Assembly (NCBI GenBank): GCA_028671895.1
Contig: CM053796.1
Span: 39,926,860 to 39,990,859, forward strand
Origin: Oenanthe sinensis
Lineage: Eukaryota; Streptophyta; Magnoliopsida; Apiales; Apiaceae
Direction: 5' to 3'
Length of the DNA: 64,000 bases
Shown here in pieces: positions 50,721 through 62,400 of this stretch. Every line of letters begins with the position of its first letter. The first letter of the stretch is position 1. The notes beneath the pieces are model-generated. The model ran no database searches. It was not told the DNA's origin and saw nothing but the letters and a program-made list of their open reading frames with translations. A program made the translations under genes and the position numbers.

Positions 50721-52200
50721 TATATTTTTTGGCTTTAAGCTACTAAAAACTTCTATTTATATTATTTTTTTCCCCCATTAATTCATCAAATTGTTAGTTA
50801 TAATAATAAGTCACGAAAAGAATAGAGTATTATGCTCTAGATATTAATATTGTCAACTTGTGATAATCAGATATCATATTTAATTCATTAGAAAACAAAA
50901 ACTAATTAAGAGGGTACGATTTTGTAGATCTTCTGTTAAACGATAATTATCAATTAACTAATATTATCATTAAGACTTGAATAAATAGATTGGTGGCCTA
51001 AACCTAAAAGAAGACTCCTCCACATGCCATTTTGACACAGAGAAGACATGATTAGTGTATATATTCCCTTGTGTGTATGTGTGTCTTTGGACAATAGTAC
51101 CCGGATTTTGAAGCAATTAACGTATTGTTTTAACAATATATACGTGAGGTTAAAGACTTGCCATCCATGTCCTTCAACATTAAACAAATAAAAAAAACAT
51201 AGGAATACAGGATAAACAATTGATATATCTCTACATCTCATATGTCCCAAAAAAATAATTGCCTAGGCAACTAACTATGCAGGGCGGGTCCACCGATACA
51301 AGTTATCGCATAAGACATCCATCATTTTGGGGTAATTTTTCTAAAAAAATCTAAGAAATAATTTAAAAATGAAAGACAAAATTAATTTTATTTATAATGG
51401 GAATGTTATACGTTAAATTTTTTGAATAGTATAAAATGTTGTTATCTCACGACAGTAATTGTTTATAGAATAGTGTTTGCTATTCTGATTATAGTGATTT
51501 CTGCACCAATAATTACTTATAGAATAGTGTTTGCTATTCTGATTATATTGATTTCTACCCAACAAAGTTTTTCAAAATTGAACTGATTAAGTCACATCTT
51601 TGTTCTATTATTTCGCGCAAAGTATTAAAATGAACCGCATTGATATATGATCACAAATTCACAATATATACAATTTCATATCTAATGTTATTAAGACATC
51701 AGCATTCATTCTGGATAATAACTCCCGAGCTTCGAACAAGATTATAAATATTCTGTCCCAACGCAATTAATTTATCCAACAAAATCAAAATATGCTTTAA
51801 CTTCAGGACATATCTTACATAATTAAATTTCGAATACGATCATTTATATCGTTGACTCATTAATTTAATAATCTTTACCTTATTACCATTTCATAAAACT
51901 ATCAATCTTTAATTTTTTTTCACTCCCTCGCAGTATATGCCTCCATGCACATAGTATATGCGCATGTAATGAAAATATTCCAAGCATAAGATTCAGAACC
52001 ATATATTGGCTTATGATCGGTAATCCCTCCCTCCGATCATCCCAGGCAATTAAGCTTGTGAAACAATAGTTGTGGGGGGAGACCACGTGCATTGTGCTCA
52101 TACAAAATATAGAGTATCAAATTAAATATCATAATCCACGTCATTATAATGTTTCTTCAATTCCAACTTGCAAATGTCCCTGTCCTTGGCATGGTCTGCC
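50721..52200. other. gene-free stretch upstream of the 5-phosphatase gene
   Basis: It contains a 54-bp tandem duplication (about 51457-51560). No gene is seen; short minus-strand frames at 50954-51250 and 51883-52101 lack recognisable similarity. Confidence 0.5.
51457..51560. repeat. 54-bp tandem duplication with an AGAATAG/CTATTCT hairpin
   Basis: Two adjacent copies contain AGAATAGTGTTTGCTATTCT, an inverted repeat with a six-base loop. Confidence 0.85.
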
Positions 52201-52221
52201 ATCTCTTGATCACTTTCTTTT

Positions 52222-52377
52222 TATATAACTAGCTAGTTGCCCACTGCTATCCCAATGTTATTTCTTCCTCAGCTCCTCCTTTTAATCCAAAGTAGTTATG
52301 TATAATTAGCTGCCCATTGTATCCCGCAGCCTTCCGTTCCATCATGCCAATAAAGCTAGGACAAGTACGTGCACGTG
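52222..52377 (+). promoter_or_regulatory. candidate core promoter elements of the 5-phosphatase gene
   Basis: TATATAA at 52222-52228 lies about 300 bases before the chosen ATG, and a CACGTG G-box at 52372-52377 lies about 150 bases before it. If the TATA box is used, the G-box would fall in the leader or in a leader intron, so their functional pairing is doubtful. Confidence 0.3.
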
Positions 52378-52522
52378 TCTCATTAGATCGATCTCTACTG
52401 GCTTCTTGATGTTACATTTAGTTAACTATGTGTGTGTATCAACCTATAGCTTGCATGCATCATAATTTATTATGTTGCTGATTGATCGTGTTTTTTTAAT
52501 ATGTTGTTACGAAATTAAGGTT

Positions 52523-55358
52523 ATGTGGCCTAGATTGGTTGCAAGTAAAATCCTGAGAAAAACACTGGGGAGCAATAACTTTGTAGCTGACTTTCCAAGC
52601 GGCTTAGGCGAGGATCATTCACTTGAAATCTCTAGTTTCAATATTGAATCTGCAGTAAATAATTCCAACTCCATCTTCATGGATCATAAGGAGACAAACA
52701 ACTACAAGTAAGTACTCGATTCCTCTTCCATATATCATTCCCTTTTCATTGTTCTATATGTAGCCCAGTTTTATTGGAATGATCGATAATATTTAGCTAA
52801 GTTCCAGTGCGCATGAAATTATCTATCGATCGATCAATAGACTTTTATAGATCGATAGCTAGATGTGACTATATATAGACCTCAAGCAGATTCATTTACT
52901 CAAATATATATATATATATTTTTTCTTTTTTATAAAGTTTTCTCCTTATTATCTTGATGTATGCATGGGCTTCTTTGGTTTAACATTTACTTTTTCGAAA
53001 GGGTATTTGTCAGTACATGGAATGTGGGAGGAGTATCACCAACTGATGACTTGGACATGGAGGATTTTCAAGATACACAGAATCATACTCCTTGTGACAT
53101 CTATGTTTTCGGGTAGCTAGACATACATACACACACAAAATTCAAAATTATTATTGTTCTATATAAATATTTCGATGATTTGATTCATAACTTAATTGGA
53201 TATGTGTGTGTTTATATGGATAAATCACTTTAGGTTCCAAGAAGTAGTTCCTCTCAGAGCTGCAAATATACTTGGATCTGAGAAGAGTAATATTTGCATG
53301 AAATGGAATTCTATAATCAGGAAAACCCTAAACAAAAACACATGCAGTACTCAACAAGACTTTCGGTGTCTCATTAGCAAGCAAATGGTTGGAATATTAA
53401 TATCCGTCTGGGTTCGAACTCATCTTCTTCCATTTGTAAGAAATCCAAATGTTTCATGTGTAGGCTGTGGCATCATGGGATGTCTAGGAAATAAGGTATA
53501 TTATTATTCTCTCTATTTTTTAAGTATAAGCTCATAATTATGGGTTTGGAGTAATTCAGTGATTGAGTTATCTATTTGTTGTCTCCAAGGTCTTGGGTTG
53601 GATTGTCACCTATATCAAATTTTTTGTTAAAAATATACTGATGAGTATCCTTATGCTTAATAAAAAAAAGTATAAACTCATAATTGAACTCTCTCTCTAT
53701 AATACATCTATAATACACACATATATTAACTCTAATTAACAATATATTATATATACCTGCAGGGTGCAATATCAGTAAGATTTCGATTACATGAAACGAG
53801 CTTCTGCTTTGTGTGCAGTCATCTAGCTTCAGGGGGTAGACTTGGAGATGAGAAAATCAGAAACTCTAACGTGGCTGATATATTTTCACGTACAAGCTTT
53901 CCTGCAGGCCCCACCCATGATTTGCCAAGGAAGATTCTAGACCATGAGTATGTCCATTAATACATGCATTTTTCCCATCTATTTAATTAACTACTGGAGT
54001 CTTTCTTAATTGATTATAAACAAATCGTTCACACTTTCATTTTTCTTCTTAATTAATGCCTTGATACTGTATATAAAATATAAAGAGTATGAATTTGTTT
54101 GTTTTATTTGTTAAATAATTTATAAGTTTAAAAATGTTTGTATTTCTTAACTATAAAAAAATGGAGTCTGCTGTGCTTAAGGTTTAAATATAAAGTAATA
54201 ATGATAATGCCAACTGCCTAGGGTTGTTGCCAAATAACAGTAATATGCAGATAAATATCTGTCCAACGAGTTAAATAATCATTAGTTAGCTATATATGTA
54301 TTCGACCGTACGGGGAAAAATGGTTTTCTTATACTACTAATTTGTAATCAGCTTATAATATTATATTGATTAATTACATCAAACTGTTAGACCTCAAACC
54401 AATAAAGATAATATATTAACGACAGAAAATAAACCGTTACTATTTGGATTATTTTTAATGTTTTATGTTGGTGGAAGCTAGAAATCATAACATTTGGAGG
54501 TGTTATTTAAAACTAACTTTAATGTATCGCAAATCTATTGCAGCCGAGTAATATTACTTGGAGACTTGAATTACAGGATCTCCTTGCCGGAACATGAGAT
54601 TCGCGAACTAGTAGATAGAGAAGAATGGAACATATTATTGGAAAATGACCAGGTACGTACCTACGTGTAGCCAAAAAAAATAGGTTGATTATCATTTTTA
54701 ACAATAATCTATCAAATATATATGCATGTCCTTAGTAAGATTTCAACTCTTGCTGCGAGAGGGTAATATATAATGGGAAAAAAATAGTTTCATGATAAAA
54801 TATGCATGGGACAATATATATCTCAATTGTTAGCTACTGCCTACTTAATTGGTGATATAATATTATTGTTTTCATGGAAATTATGAAGCTAAAGCAAGAG
54901 ACAAGGGATGGTAAAGTATTTGAGGGCTGGCATGAAGGAGTAATAAACTTTGCTCCTACTTACAAGTATGATCTCAGTTCTGATTCATATTATGGTACTA
55001 CTCATGATCATGGAAGAAAAGGCCAAAAGAAACGCGCTCCTGCATGGTAAAGCCCCCACCCACCCACACCCACACACACACACTGTACTTAATTATTCCT
55101 AGTAGAGTATTATAACAGCTAGCACCTGATCTATTTGGCAGGTGTGATCGGATAATGTGGTTTGGGGAGGGCTTAAAGCAACATTTGTACACCAGAAATG
55201 AATCAAAGTTATCAGATCACAGGCCAGTAAAAGCTGTTTTCACCAGCCAACTTAAGATTTTGCACACACTCAAGGGATTTCAGGGTTTCTTCTTATCAGA
55301 AAGATTGGATCATGTGATTCCAAGCCAGTTAAAGACGCCACTAAATCATGAATTTTAA
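52523..55358 (+). CDS. type I inositol polyphosphate 5-phosphatase
   Basis: Seven exons join in frame to 408 residues: 52523-52707, 53002-53112, 53234-53495, 53763-53947, 54544-54652, 54889-55046, 55142-55358. All introns are GT-AG. The catalytic fold of Mg-dependent 5-phosphatases is complete: WNVGG (68-72), FQEVVPL (100-106), SHLASGG (205-211), GDLNYRI (254-260), WCDRI (337-341) and SDHRPV (361-366). The enzyme removes the 5-phosphate from soluble inositol phosphates and/or phosphoinositides at membranes, tuning calcium and trafficking signals. There is no WD40 domain, so it belongs to the smaller plant type I group. The N-terminus MWPRLVASKIL is family-like. An in-frame ATG 51 bases upstream (52472) is possible but adds an untypical hydrophobic leader. 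An upstream exon cannot be excluded. Confidence 0.92.
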
Positions 55359-55847
55359 TATCGTTTTTGCTCATTAATTAATCAAAAGCGTTCACTTTGT
55401 ATAACAAGTGTTGTACACATCATTCTTTTTTTTACTACATACTATATGATTATAATATGGTGTAAGATTTAGTTAGTTTTAGAGTATGTGAAGAGAGAGG
55501 CTGCGTATTGGCATGTTGTATTAAACTATATATTATGATGACGAATATAGATCTAGTTGATAATTTTGTATCTTCTAGTTTTATTTATTTGAATAAAAAA
55601 ATATGACCAAATCAATCCGGCTTTTACCTAGCAAAGAATTTCTCAATATTGTATATTTATTGTGTGGTTCATTTTAGCCCAACGCCTGCAAGTATAAAAT
55701 ACAAATTTTATATTATAATGTTTCGATATTCAAAATATCTATACAATGTTGCATAAGCCCCGAATTAGGTCCTTGTGATACTATATATTATCATGATACT
55801 ATATATTATCCTTGTGGTTCGTATTATATTATTATATCATCTTTTAT

Positions 55848-55850
<3 letters not shown>

Positions 55851-55902
<52 letters not shown>
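55851..55902. repeat. (TA)n microsatellite
   Basis: Uninterrupted TA run of about 52 bases. Confidence 0.97.
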
Positions 55903-55906
<4 letters not shown>

Positions 55907-57068
55907 ATTCATATTACTTTAAAATTTTGCAGGCTGCTCTTCCCCGACCTCCATACCCGCGCACAACTTATATAATGTGTATATATAACTATAAAATATG
56001 GTCCACAAATATCTAACTAGAGCTAATTTCTTTTAACGGAGTAAACCAAACGAAATGCCCGAGAATGCATTAATTAAGACTCTATTTAGAAACATTTCAT
56101 TTATTCGAATGATAAATTTGAAAATAAAATTTTTATTTTTATTAATTCTTCTATGTGTATATTTAAATGTTTTAAAATTAAATTTAAATATAATTTCTTT
56201 TACTCATCGATCCAAATCTTTTATTTGTACAAAATTAAAATTTTGAATATTATTTGACAACAAATTATAATGTTTCTGCATGACTATACTTAAATAACAA
56301 GCTATGGTGACATTAAATATACAACCAAATTGAGATATCGAACGTGACCTGTGATTTGGCTTCTGCTTAATTAGTTACCTGAATAAAACTAAATCTTTGA
56401 GGAACACGGATCCTACCAAGCATGTACATGTAGTATGGTCATCTGAAATGTGTCAATTTCATACTCAACTTGCTTACTATTGTCAACACATACACACAAA
56501 TAAAGAGGCTCTAGCTAGGGACACAAGAACACATCCAGGGTCATGATCCTACAAAGTGTTTTCAAGTGGATGATAGAATTATGACCGGGACAAGTTATGT
56601 GGAGTTATGGGCTTGTTTTGGCGTTGAGCTGTTGTGGAAGAGGATGTTGGTTCAAGATAAATGTAGACCCCAGTTCACGAATCAAAAATTTTAAAAGTTT
56701 TATATTAAATTTGTGGATACAACTCTTCTCAGCTCAACTAGATAACTTTAATTTTGCATCCCATTTAGAGCTGGTAGCTAGCTAAAAAGCTAATCGTCAC
56801 GAATGTGTCATGGTATAATCATTCAAATATTTAACTTTAAAATTAGGAAAGAAATTGAGATAGGAGAATACAGTGGAGTAACAACTACGTACCATTATGA
56901 TATCGATTATAAGAAGAATGAAATAGTGATACATGCAGATTCGGTAACATGCAAAATCAGCAAGGCAATGTACGTAAAATTATATTATATAATGTAAAAA
57001 ATGAAGTTTCGAATGAGGGGAGTGTTAAAATATAATATAAAATCCTGATATAAAGGAGAATGTGTAAC

Positions 57069-57199
57069 TTAACACGAGCCCAACTCGAACGATTAAAGAA
57101 TGCAAATGTTAGACAGTTGTGCCACTAATAACAATACTTACAACAGACTCTGTTTTAACACGAGCCGAACTCGAATGATTAAAGAATGCAAATGTTAGA
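57069..57199. repeat. spaced direct repeat upstream of the acid phosphatase
   Basis: A 45-base block at 57069-57113 recurs at 57154-57199 with three or four changes; both hold GATTAAAGAATGCAAATGTT or its single-base variant. About 40 bases separate them. Confidence 0.85.
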
Positions 57200-57875
57200 A
57201 GTATGAACCAGTCTATTCCTTGTATTCAGTATACATATCAAGTTTATTAGTTGTAATCAATATTGCAAACTAAACAGCATGATCTTCGGATGACTCTGTT
57301 TCTGTATACAAAAACACATACTGGCATATATATAATATCTCTGCTGTTATGAGGAAATTTTTGTACAAAATGATATTTGATGTCCTTTAATTATATGAAA
57401 TTACAGAGTGAAATAAACGAAAGAGATACAATACAGTAATGATTCAGACTATCAATTTTGTAAGATTCGAGCTGAGATAGTCTCATCTCATGCCAGAGTC
57501 CAAATGAACCCAAAATGAAGTAGTGAGTTGCACACTATCAATTTTGCAAGTAAATTGAAAAGATACTGTGGTCGTAATAAAAGGAGGATGATAACCAAGG
57601 CTTCAAAAATTTTAAGGATAATACTTAATTTTAACTATCTTCTTGATGCTGTTGGTTCATCTAAATAATTAACTAAAAATAGATTTCCTAAATTACAAAA
57701 TTGTGGTACCTAATAATCTGTGTTTAGTTTTGCTGATTGTTGGCTACAATGATTCAGAAAATGCAGTACCCACCCTCGTTAACTCTCATATATTCAACTT
57801 TCATCTGCTTGATTAATCTTTTTCACTAAATATCGTACTTGTATTGATATATATGCATGAAGGCCAAGAACCAAC

Positions 57876-59163
57876 ATGGATTGTTTCAAAAGCAGGATTA
57901 TACATATGTTTCTCCCCCTGATTTTCGTTACATTTTGCATATATTTGGTGCCCATCGATGCGGAGCTAAAGAGAATCAAACAAGCAGCAAAAGATGATGG
58001 TTCGCTTAGTTTTTTGGCCATAGGTGATTGGGGAAGAAAAGGGTGGTACAACCAGTCCATAGTTGCTATGGAGGTCTATTTATTTCTCTTGTTTGATTAC
58101 CTCTACACTTGTAAACGTTGTTTAGATATATGATAAAACAAATGATAGTTTAACTTGTACAATAAAAATGCAGATGGGAGATGCGGGAGAGAAACTGAAT
58201 ATAGATTTTGTAATATCAACTGGAGATAACTTTTACGACGATGGAATATTGGATGCCATGGTACACTGGTATGTCTATATGTAATTGTTGGAATAGTGTA
58301 TGCACAGAGAACGATACAAGTCGCTCGCTCTGTAACATCTTTCCCGTTGATAGAAGTTATTTTATCATCTCACTGCAGTGTTGGGGAATCATGATTACAG
58401 AGGCAATACAGAAGCACAATTAAGCCCCGCTCTTAGAGAGATCGATAGCAGATGGATTTGCTATAGATCTTTTATCGTTGACACAGGTAATTATTTATTT
58501 CAGTTTGAGACAATTTTGTCTCTGAAAGCGTCCTAGTCACATAATTATTATTCAATAAAATTTATAAATAGATTCCAAACTATGTAACAAATTTACGAAT
58601 TTGGCATAATAGAGGTGGCTGATTTCTTCATGATTGATACTAGTCCATTGGTACCCCACTATTTTGATGACCAGAAAGAGCATACATACGATTGGCGGGG
58701 AATATCTCCTAGAAATGCATATCTAGTACATCTTCTCAAGGTACTTACTATTCTCTGTTAAGATTTTTAATCTTCTTCGATGGAAGACACGATTTATTAC
58801 GAGAGTTTTATACAAAAGAACTGATGTTTATGCCAAAAAACAAGGATTTGGAGTCTGCGTTGAGCAAGTCGACAGCAAAGTGGAAGTTTGTTGTTGGTCA
58901 TCATGCTATTAGAAGCACTGGGCATCACGGTGACACTGAACAACTCGTCACTGACCTCCTTCCATTGCTAGATGTATCAAGTAAACAAGTAATGCCCCTA
59001 ATTAATAATTATATGAACAAATCATATGGTATATAATACTGTTGCAGTAAAGGTGTAAATATAATCAAGTGATCCACTAACTATTTGCAGGCATACAAAG
59101 TTGATTTCTACTTGAATGGGCATGACCATTGCTTGGAACACATTCAATGCTCCAATAGGTAAA
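57876..59163 (+). pseudogene. small purple acid phosphatase (PAP3/8/17 type), truncated
   Basis: Recognisable exons: 57876-58073, 58174-58268, 58379-58486, 58613-58740, 58845-58988 and 59091 onward. Residues 1-28 form a signal peptide, suggesting secretion or vacuolar delivery. All five metal-binding blocks of purple acid phosphatases are seen: AIGDWG, STGDNFYDDG, LGNHDYRG, VVGHHAIRS and NGHDHCLEH. Two parts are missing. The roughly 20 residues expected between NFYDDG and GNHD cannot be found in 58269-58378, and exons 2 and 3 do not join in frame. The C-terminal ~80 residues after CLEHIQCSNR are also absent, where TAA follows directly (or a donor GTAAAG leads to no visible exon). The family hydrolyses phosphate monoesters with an Fe-metal centre. 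I judge it a pseudogene or a truncated gene; unusual short exons are the alternative. Confidence 0.75.
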
Positions 59164-59494
59164 GCTCAACGTCCACAACTGTAGAAATATATGATCTAGT
59201 TAACTTCATCTTGCAACACCTAAAACTTTTAGAAATATTGGTAATTTGACATTGCATGAGAGCTTTGCTTTAATATATATGACAGAGTAATTGTATATTA
59301 CATAACAAAAGAACTCTACATCAAGACTTCAATATTTAAATGTTTTAGATTGACCAAAAATAAGAATTCCAGTACCTAGATATGCGATGTTTGCTCTGAT
59401 GTTTGCTCTGCTGCTCATAACGTGTAAATTCTAATATATTGCCGCTTTTTAGACTTGCTTCAGAAACTCATTGCAGTATGCAGTGCTACCCTTC
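59164..59494. other. short convergent intergenic region
   Basis: Lies between the truncated acid phosphatase (plus) and the ALKBH-like gene (minus). No C-terminal acid phosphatase exon is recognisable. It should include the 3' UTR of the ALKBH-like gene. Confidence 0.5.
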
Positions 59495-62400
59495 TCACAA
59501 AACTGTTTCAGCTAGCTCATTAGCCACCTTTGTGACAGCCTCTAGCTGTTCATTTTGCTGTTCTTCACCAATGGGTCGTTCACCATTAGTTTCATCAACA
59601 GTTCCATTGCAATCCTTCCCAACCATTTTCCCACTTCCATTGTCAATATCCGTAGCAGCACTGTTGTTACCATTAAATGTTGCTGTGCTAGTGTCCTTTT
59701 CTGCTAGAGTAGACAAACTTTCATTTGTTGATGTCTGGTTCACTACATCTTTAGAACCGGGAGGAAGGAAAACTCCGGTACCAGGGACTGGTAAGCGAGG
59801 AGGAGGATGTCTTGGCCCACCAACAGTCCACCCAGCAGAAGTAGGTGGCAGAGCAACTGGGGGAGGAAAAGGCAGAACTGGTGTAACCGCAGTTGGCATA
59901 AATATTGGCTGAACTCCATTGGGAGGAGGTAATGGCATACATATGGGTGGAGCTGGTAATACTCCAGCTGTTGAGACTAATGCATGATGTTTTGGGGACA
60001 GAGAGTTGTGTATTTGGTTTGAAGATCTATTATGTGGGGGTCCCCATTGAGATTGTGTTGCTACTGTAGCTGAAGAATAGTGACCACCGCTTGGTTTCTT
60101 TGGTTGGGCCTTGGTCAAAGTAACAAGGATACGCTGTTTCTGCAGGGCAGGAAGAGCATGCCTTGCAAAATCTGTGGATCTTCCTTGCATTACAAGCATG
60201 GATCTGCATTTTTGGCAGTGTGAAACTTTAATAATAAGAAATAGTGAGACTCTTACTACATTACATCAGGAGAATGCCCCCATCAAGTTTAATATATTTA
60301 AATAAATCCAAATATTTTGCCATAGCAGTGTTGCAATAGCAATTATTTTTTTAAAGACTCCAAATTTACGTAATTACCAAAAAGTAGTTAGGAATTTCAG
60401 TCCATAACAAAATTAACATTGCTTGGTTTACTTTATTTTCCTACTAATTTTGAAATTTAGGGATCAAACAGGGTTACAAAGTCGAGGGAACGAATAGTTA
60501 AAACAAACGCACACATGAGAGAGAGAGAGAGAGAGAGAGATTACCCAGGTGTAACAAAAAGTTTAATGGAGCCCTTATAATCCCCTAGATGATCTGGCAC
60601 AATTACTTTTCCAAAAGTCATGTCACATTCTGTCAAGAAAAGAACACAAACAGGCCTTCCAAAACGATGCGACCACAGATTAGGCTGTGAGTGATCACCC
60701 TAAAGGAATATGACAACCTAGTTAGTGTTGCTTATTACTGTATTTAATTAATTTTCCTAAAAACTACAATGCTAACCTCATTATAAAAATCGATTATGCA
60801 ACAATCTGGCTGCACAGTAATGACTTGCAAGGCAATCAAACGTTCAATAACATCTTGCATCAAGCTAGGAATGGGTTCAATCCTCCTATCTGCAATTTCA
60901 AGATCCAACCAATATATTACATATTAGATAATGTAATAATCTGTGAACAGGATATATTAAATTCCATGGTCATAAAACTAGCATATTTCATTGTTAATTT
61001 AACATTATAAATACAGGATGATGAACATGCCTTTAAAGGTTCCGCCTACAGTTCCATCTTCTAAGTAGGAATCTACAATGGGGACGCCCAATTGAATAAT
61101 GTCTCTTCCATGCCCTCGTGAGGGTCTATGTGATGATATAAATGTTGGTCCTGCTTCCAAATAAACAACTTTCAGAAATCAAAGGCATTTGCTTGCAAAG
61201 TATTTAAAACCATGATGCAGGGATTACTCTTTCCTTCCTAAACATTATAACAAACTCACAGTGCCGAACCAGGTTCACAGAGCATGCAGAGTAAGCAAAA
61301 AAGAAAAAGACGAAGTATGCCCTCTCATCTCATCACAAGTTCACAAATATGCAATGTTGAATTTTGAATGAAGACACGGAACAAAAGCTAACAGACACAC
61401 CTGCACTAAAGCCACTTCCCCTGTTTCAACAAAGTATAGATATATACCGAAAGTTTTCAATAATGCATATCATTTGACAACAAAAATAAATAGATTTAAA
61501 CAAGTAAAGGTAAAAGGACTGAATTAGGACAACCAGAGAGTCAGCTAAACTTCCCATCTGAAAGTTTAATGTCATGGACAGTTTGAGAGCTGCCGGGGGG
61601 TAAAAAGCATAATAGATGACATCTTGGAAGGTTTCAATAATGCAACAATTAAATTTCACAAAATATCATCCTGTAAAAAATTGTACTAAGCATGAGTGCA
61701 AGGGATTGGAAGAGCTTTACAAAATTCATTGTTTGGCTCGCTGTAAGACAGTTACTCATATACATTACTTTCATTGAGCAATAACATCAGATAAGTGCAC
61801 CGTTAACGGCAGGAATAAATATTGTAACCCGAGTGAATCGAGTACGCACTGTGTCAGATATATGCAATGATTAGATATAACTTTTTGAAAAGAGCAGATT
61901 AGCAGAACATACAAATAAAGGCAAAACTCAATTTTGTGGTAGTATCAAGTCAATTACTCAAAGGATTATATCAATTTTCCAGTCTACTAGCAAAACAAAG
62001 CATTTAAACATTAATTGCTAACAATGTAAATCAAAGAAACTAAAAATTATTGACTATTATTGAGTTTTTATTAAGGTTATCACCCCCCCCCCCCTCCCAG
62101 AAAAAAAATGAAATAATCATCAGTGAAACATAAGTGCAAGTTTGGTACACCAAATAAGAAAAGGCTACTTTTCTATCATGGTGAATATGTGATGAGAGAG
62201 AGAGAGAGTACTTATTACATCCAACAATCAAAACAAAACGATATCACAGATCACAAAGATATCACTAATGTAGAAACAAATTGCTAATTAATATTTCACA
62301 TTACAATAGACACATATACAAACTCGCCTTGAAAGTATCCTTTTCTCCCCGAAGTTCTCAAATCATTTGCCATTGAAACCAGATTGGCAACTTCAGAGTT

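Larger units (their letters stand above)
55359..57875. other. gene-free stretch between the 5-phosphatase and acid phosphatase loci
   Basis: It holds the 5-phosphatase 3' UTR, a TA microsatellite (55851-55902) and a spaced direct repeat (57069-57199). No gene is supported; short frames at 56055-56246, 56597-56785 and 56803-56997 look random. Confidence 0.55.

Noticed and set aside
52472..52522. Upstream ATG as start of the 5-phosphatase
   Set aside because: It adds a hydrophobic stretch (LLIDRVFLICC) untypical of the family, whose N-termini begin near the WPRLV motif. Kept only as an alternative.
53572..53769. Minus-strand frame inside a 5-phosphatase intron
   Set aside because: No similarity, and it lies in an intron of a well-supported gene.
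59439..59912. 157-codon plus-strand open frame
   Set aside because: It is the antisense shadow of the proline-rich last exon of the minus-strand ALKBH-like gene; its composition mirrors that exon.
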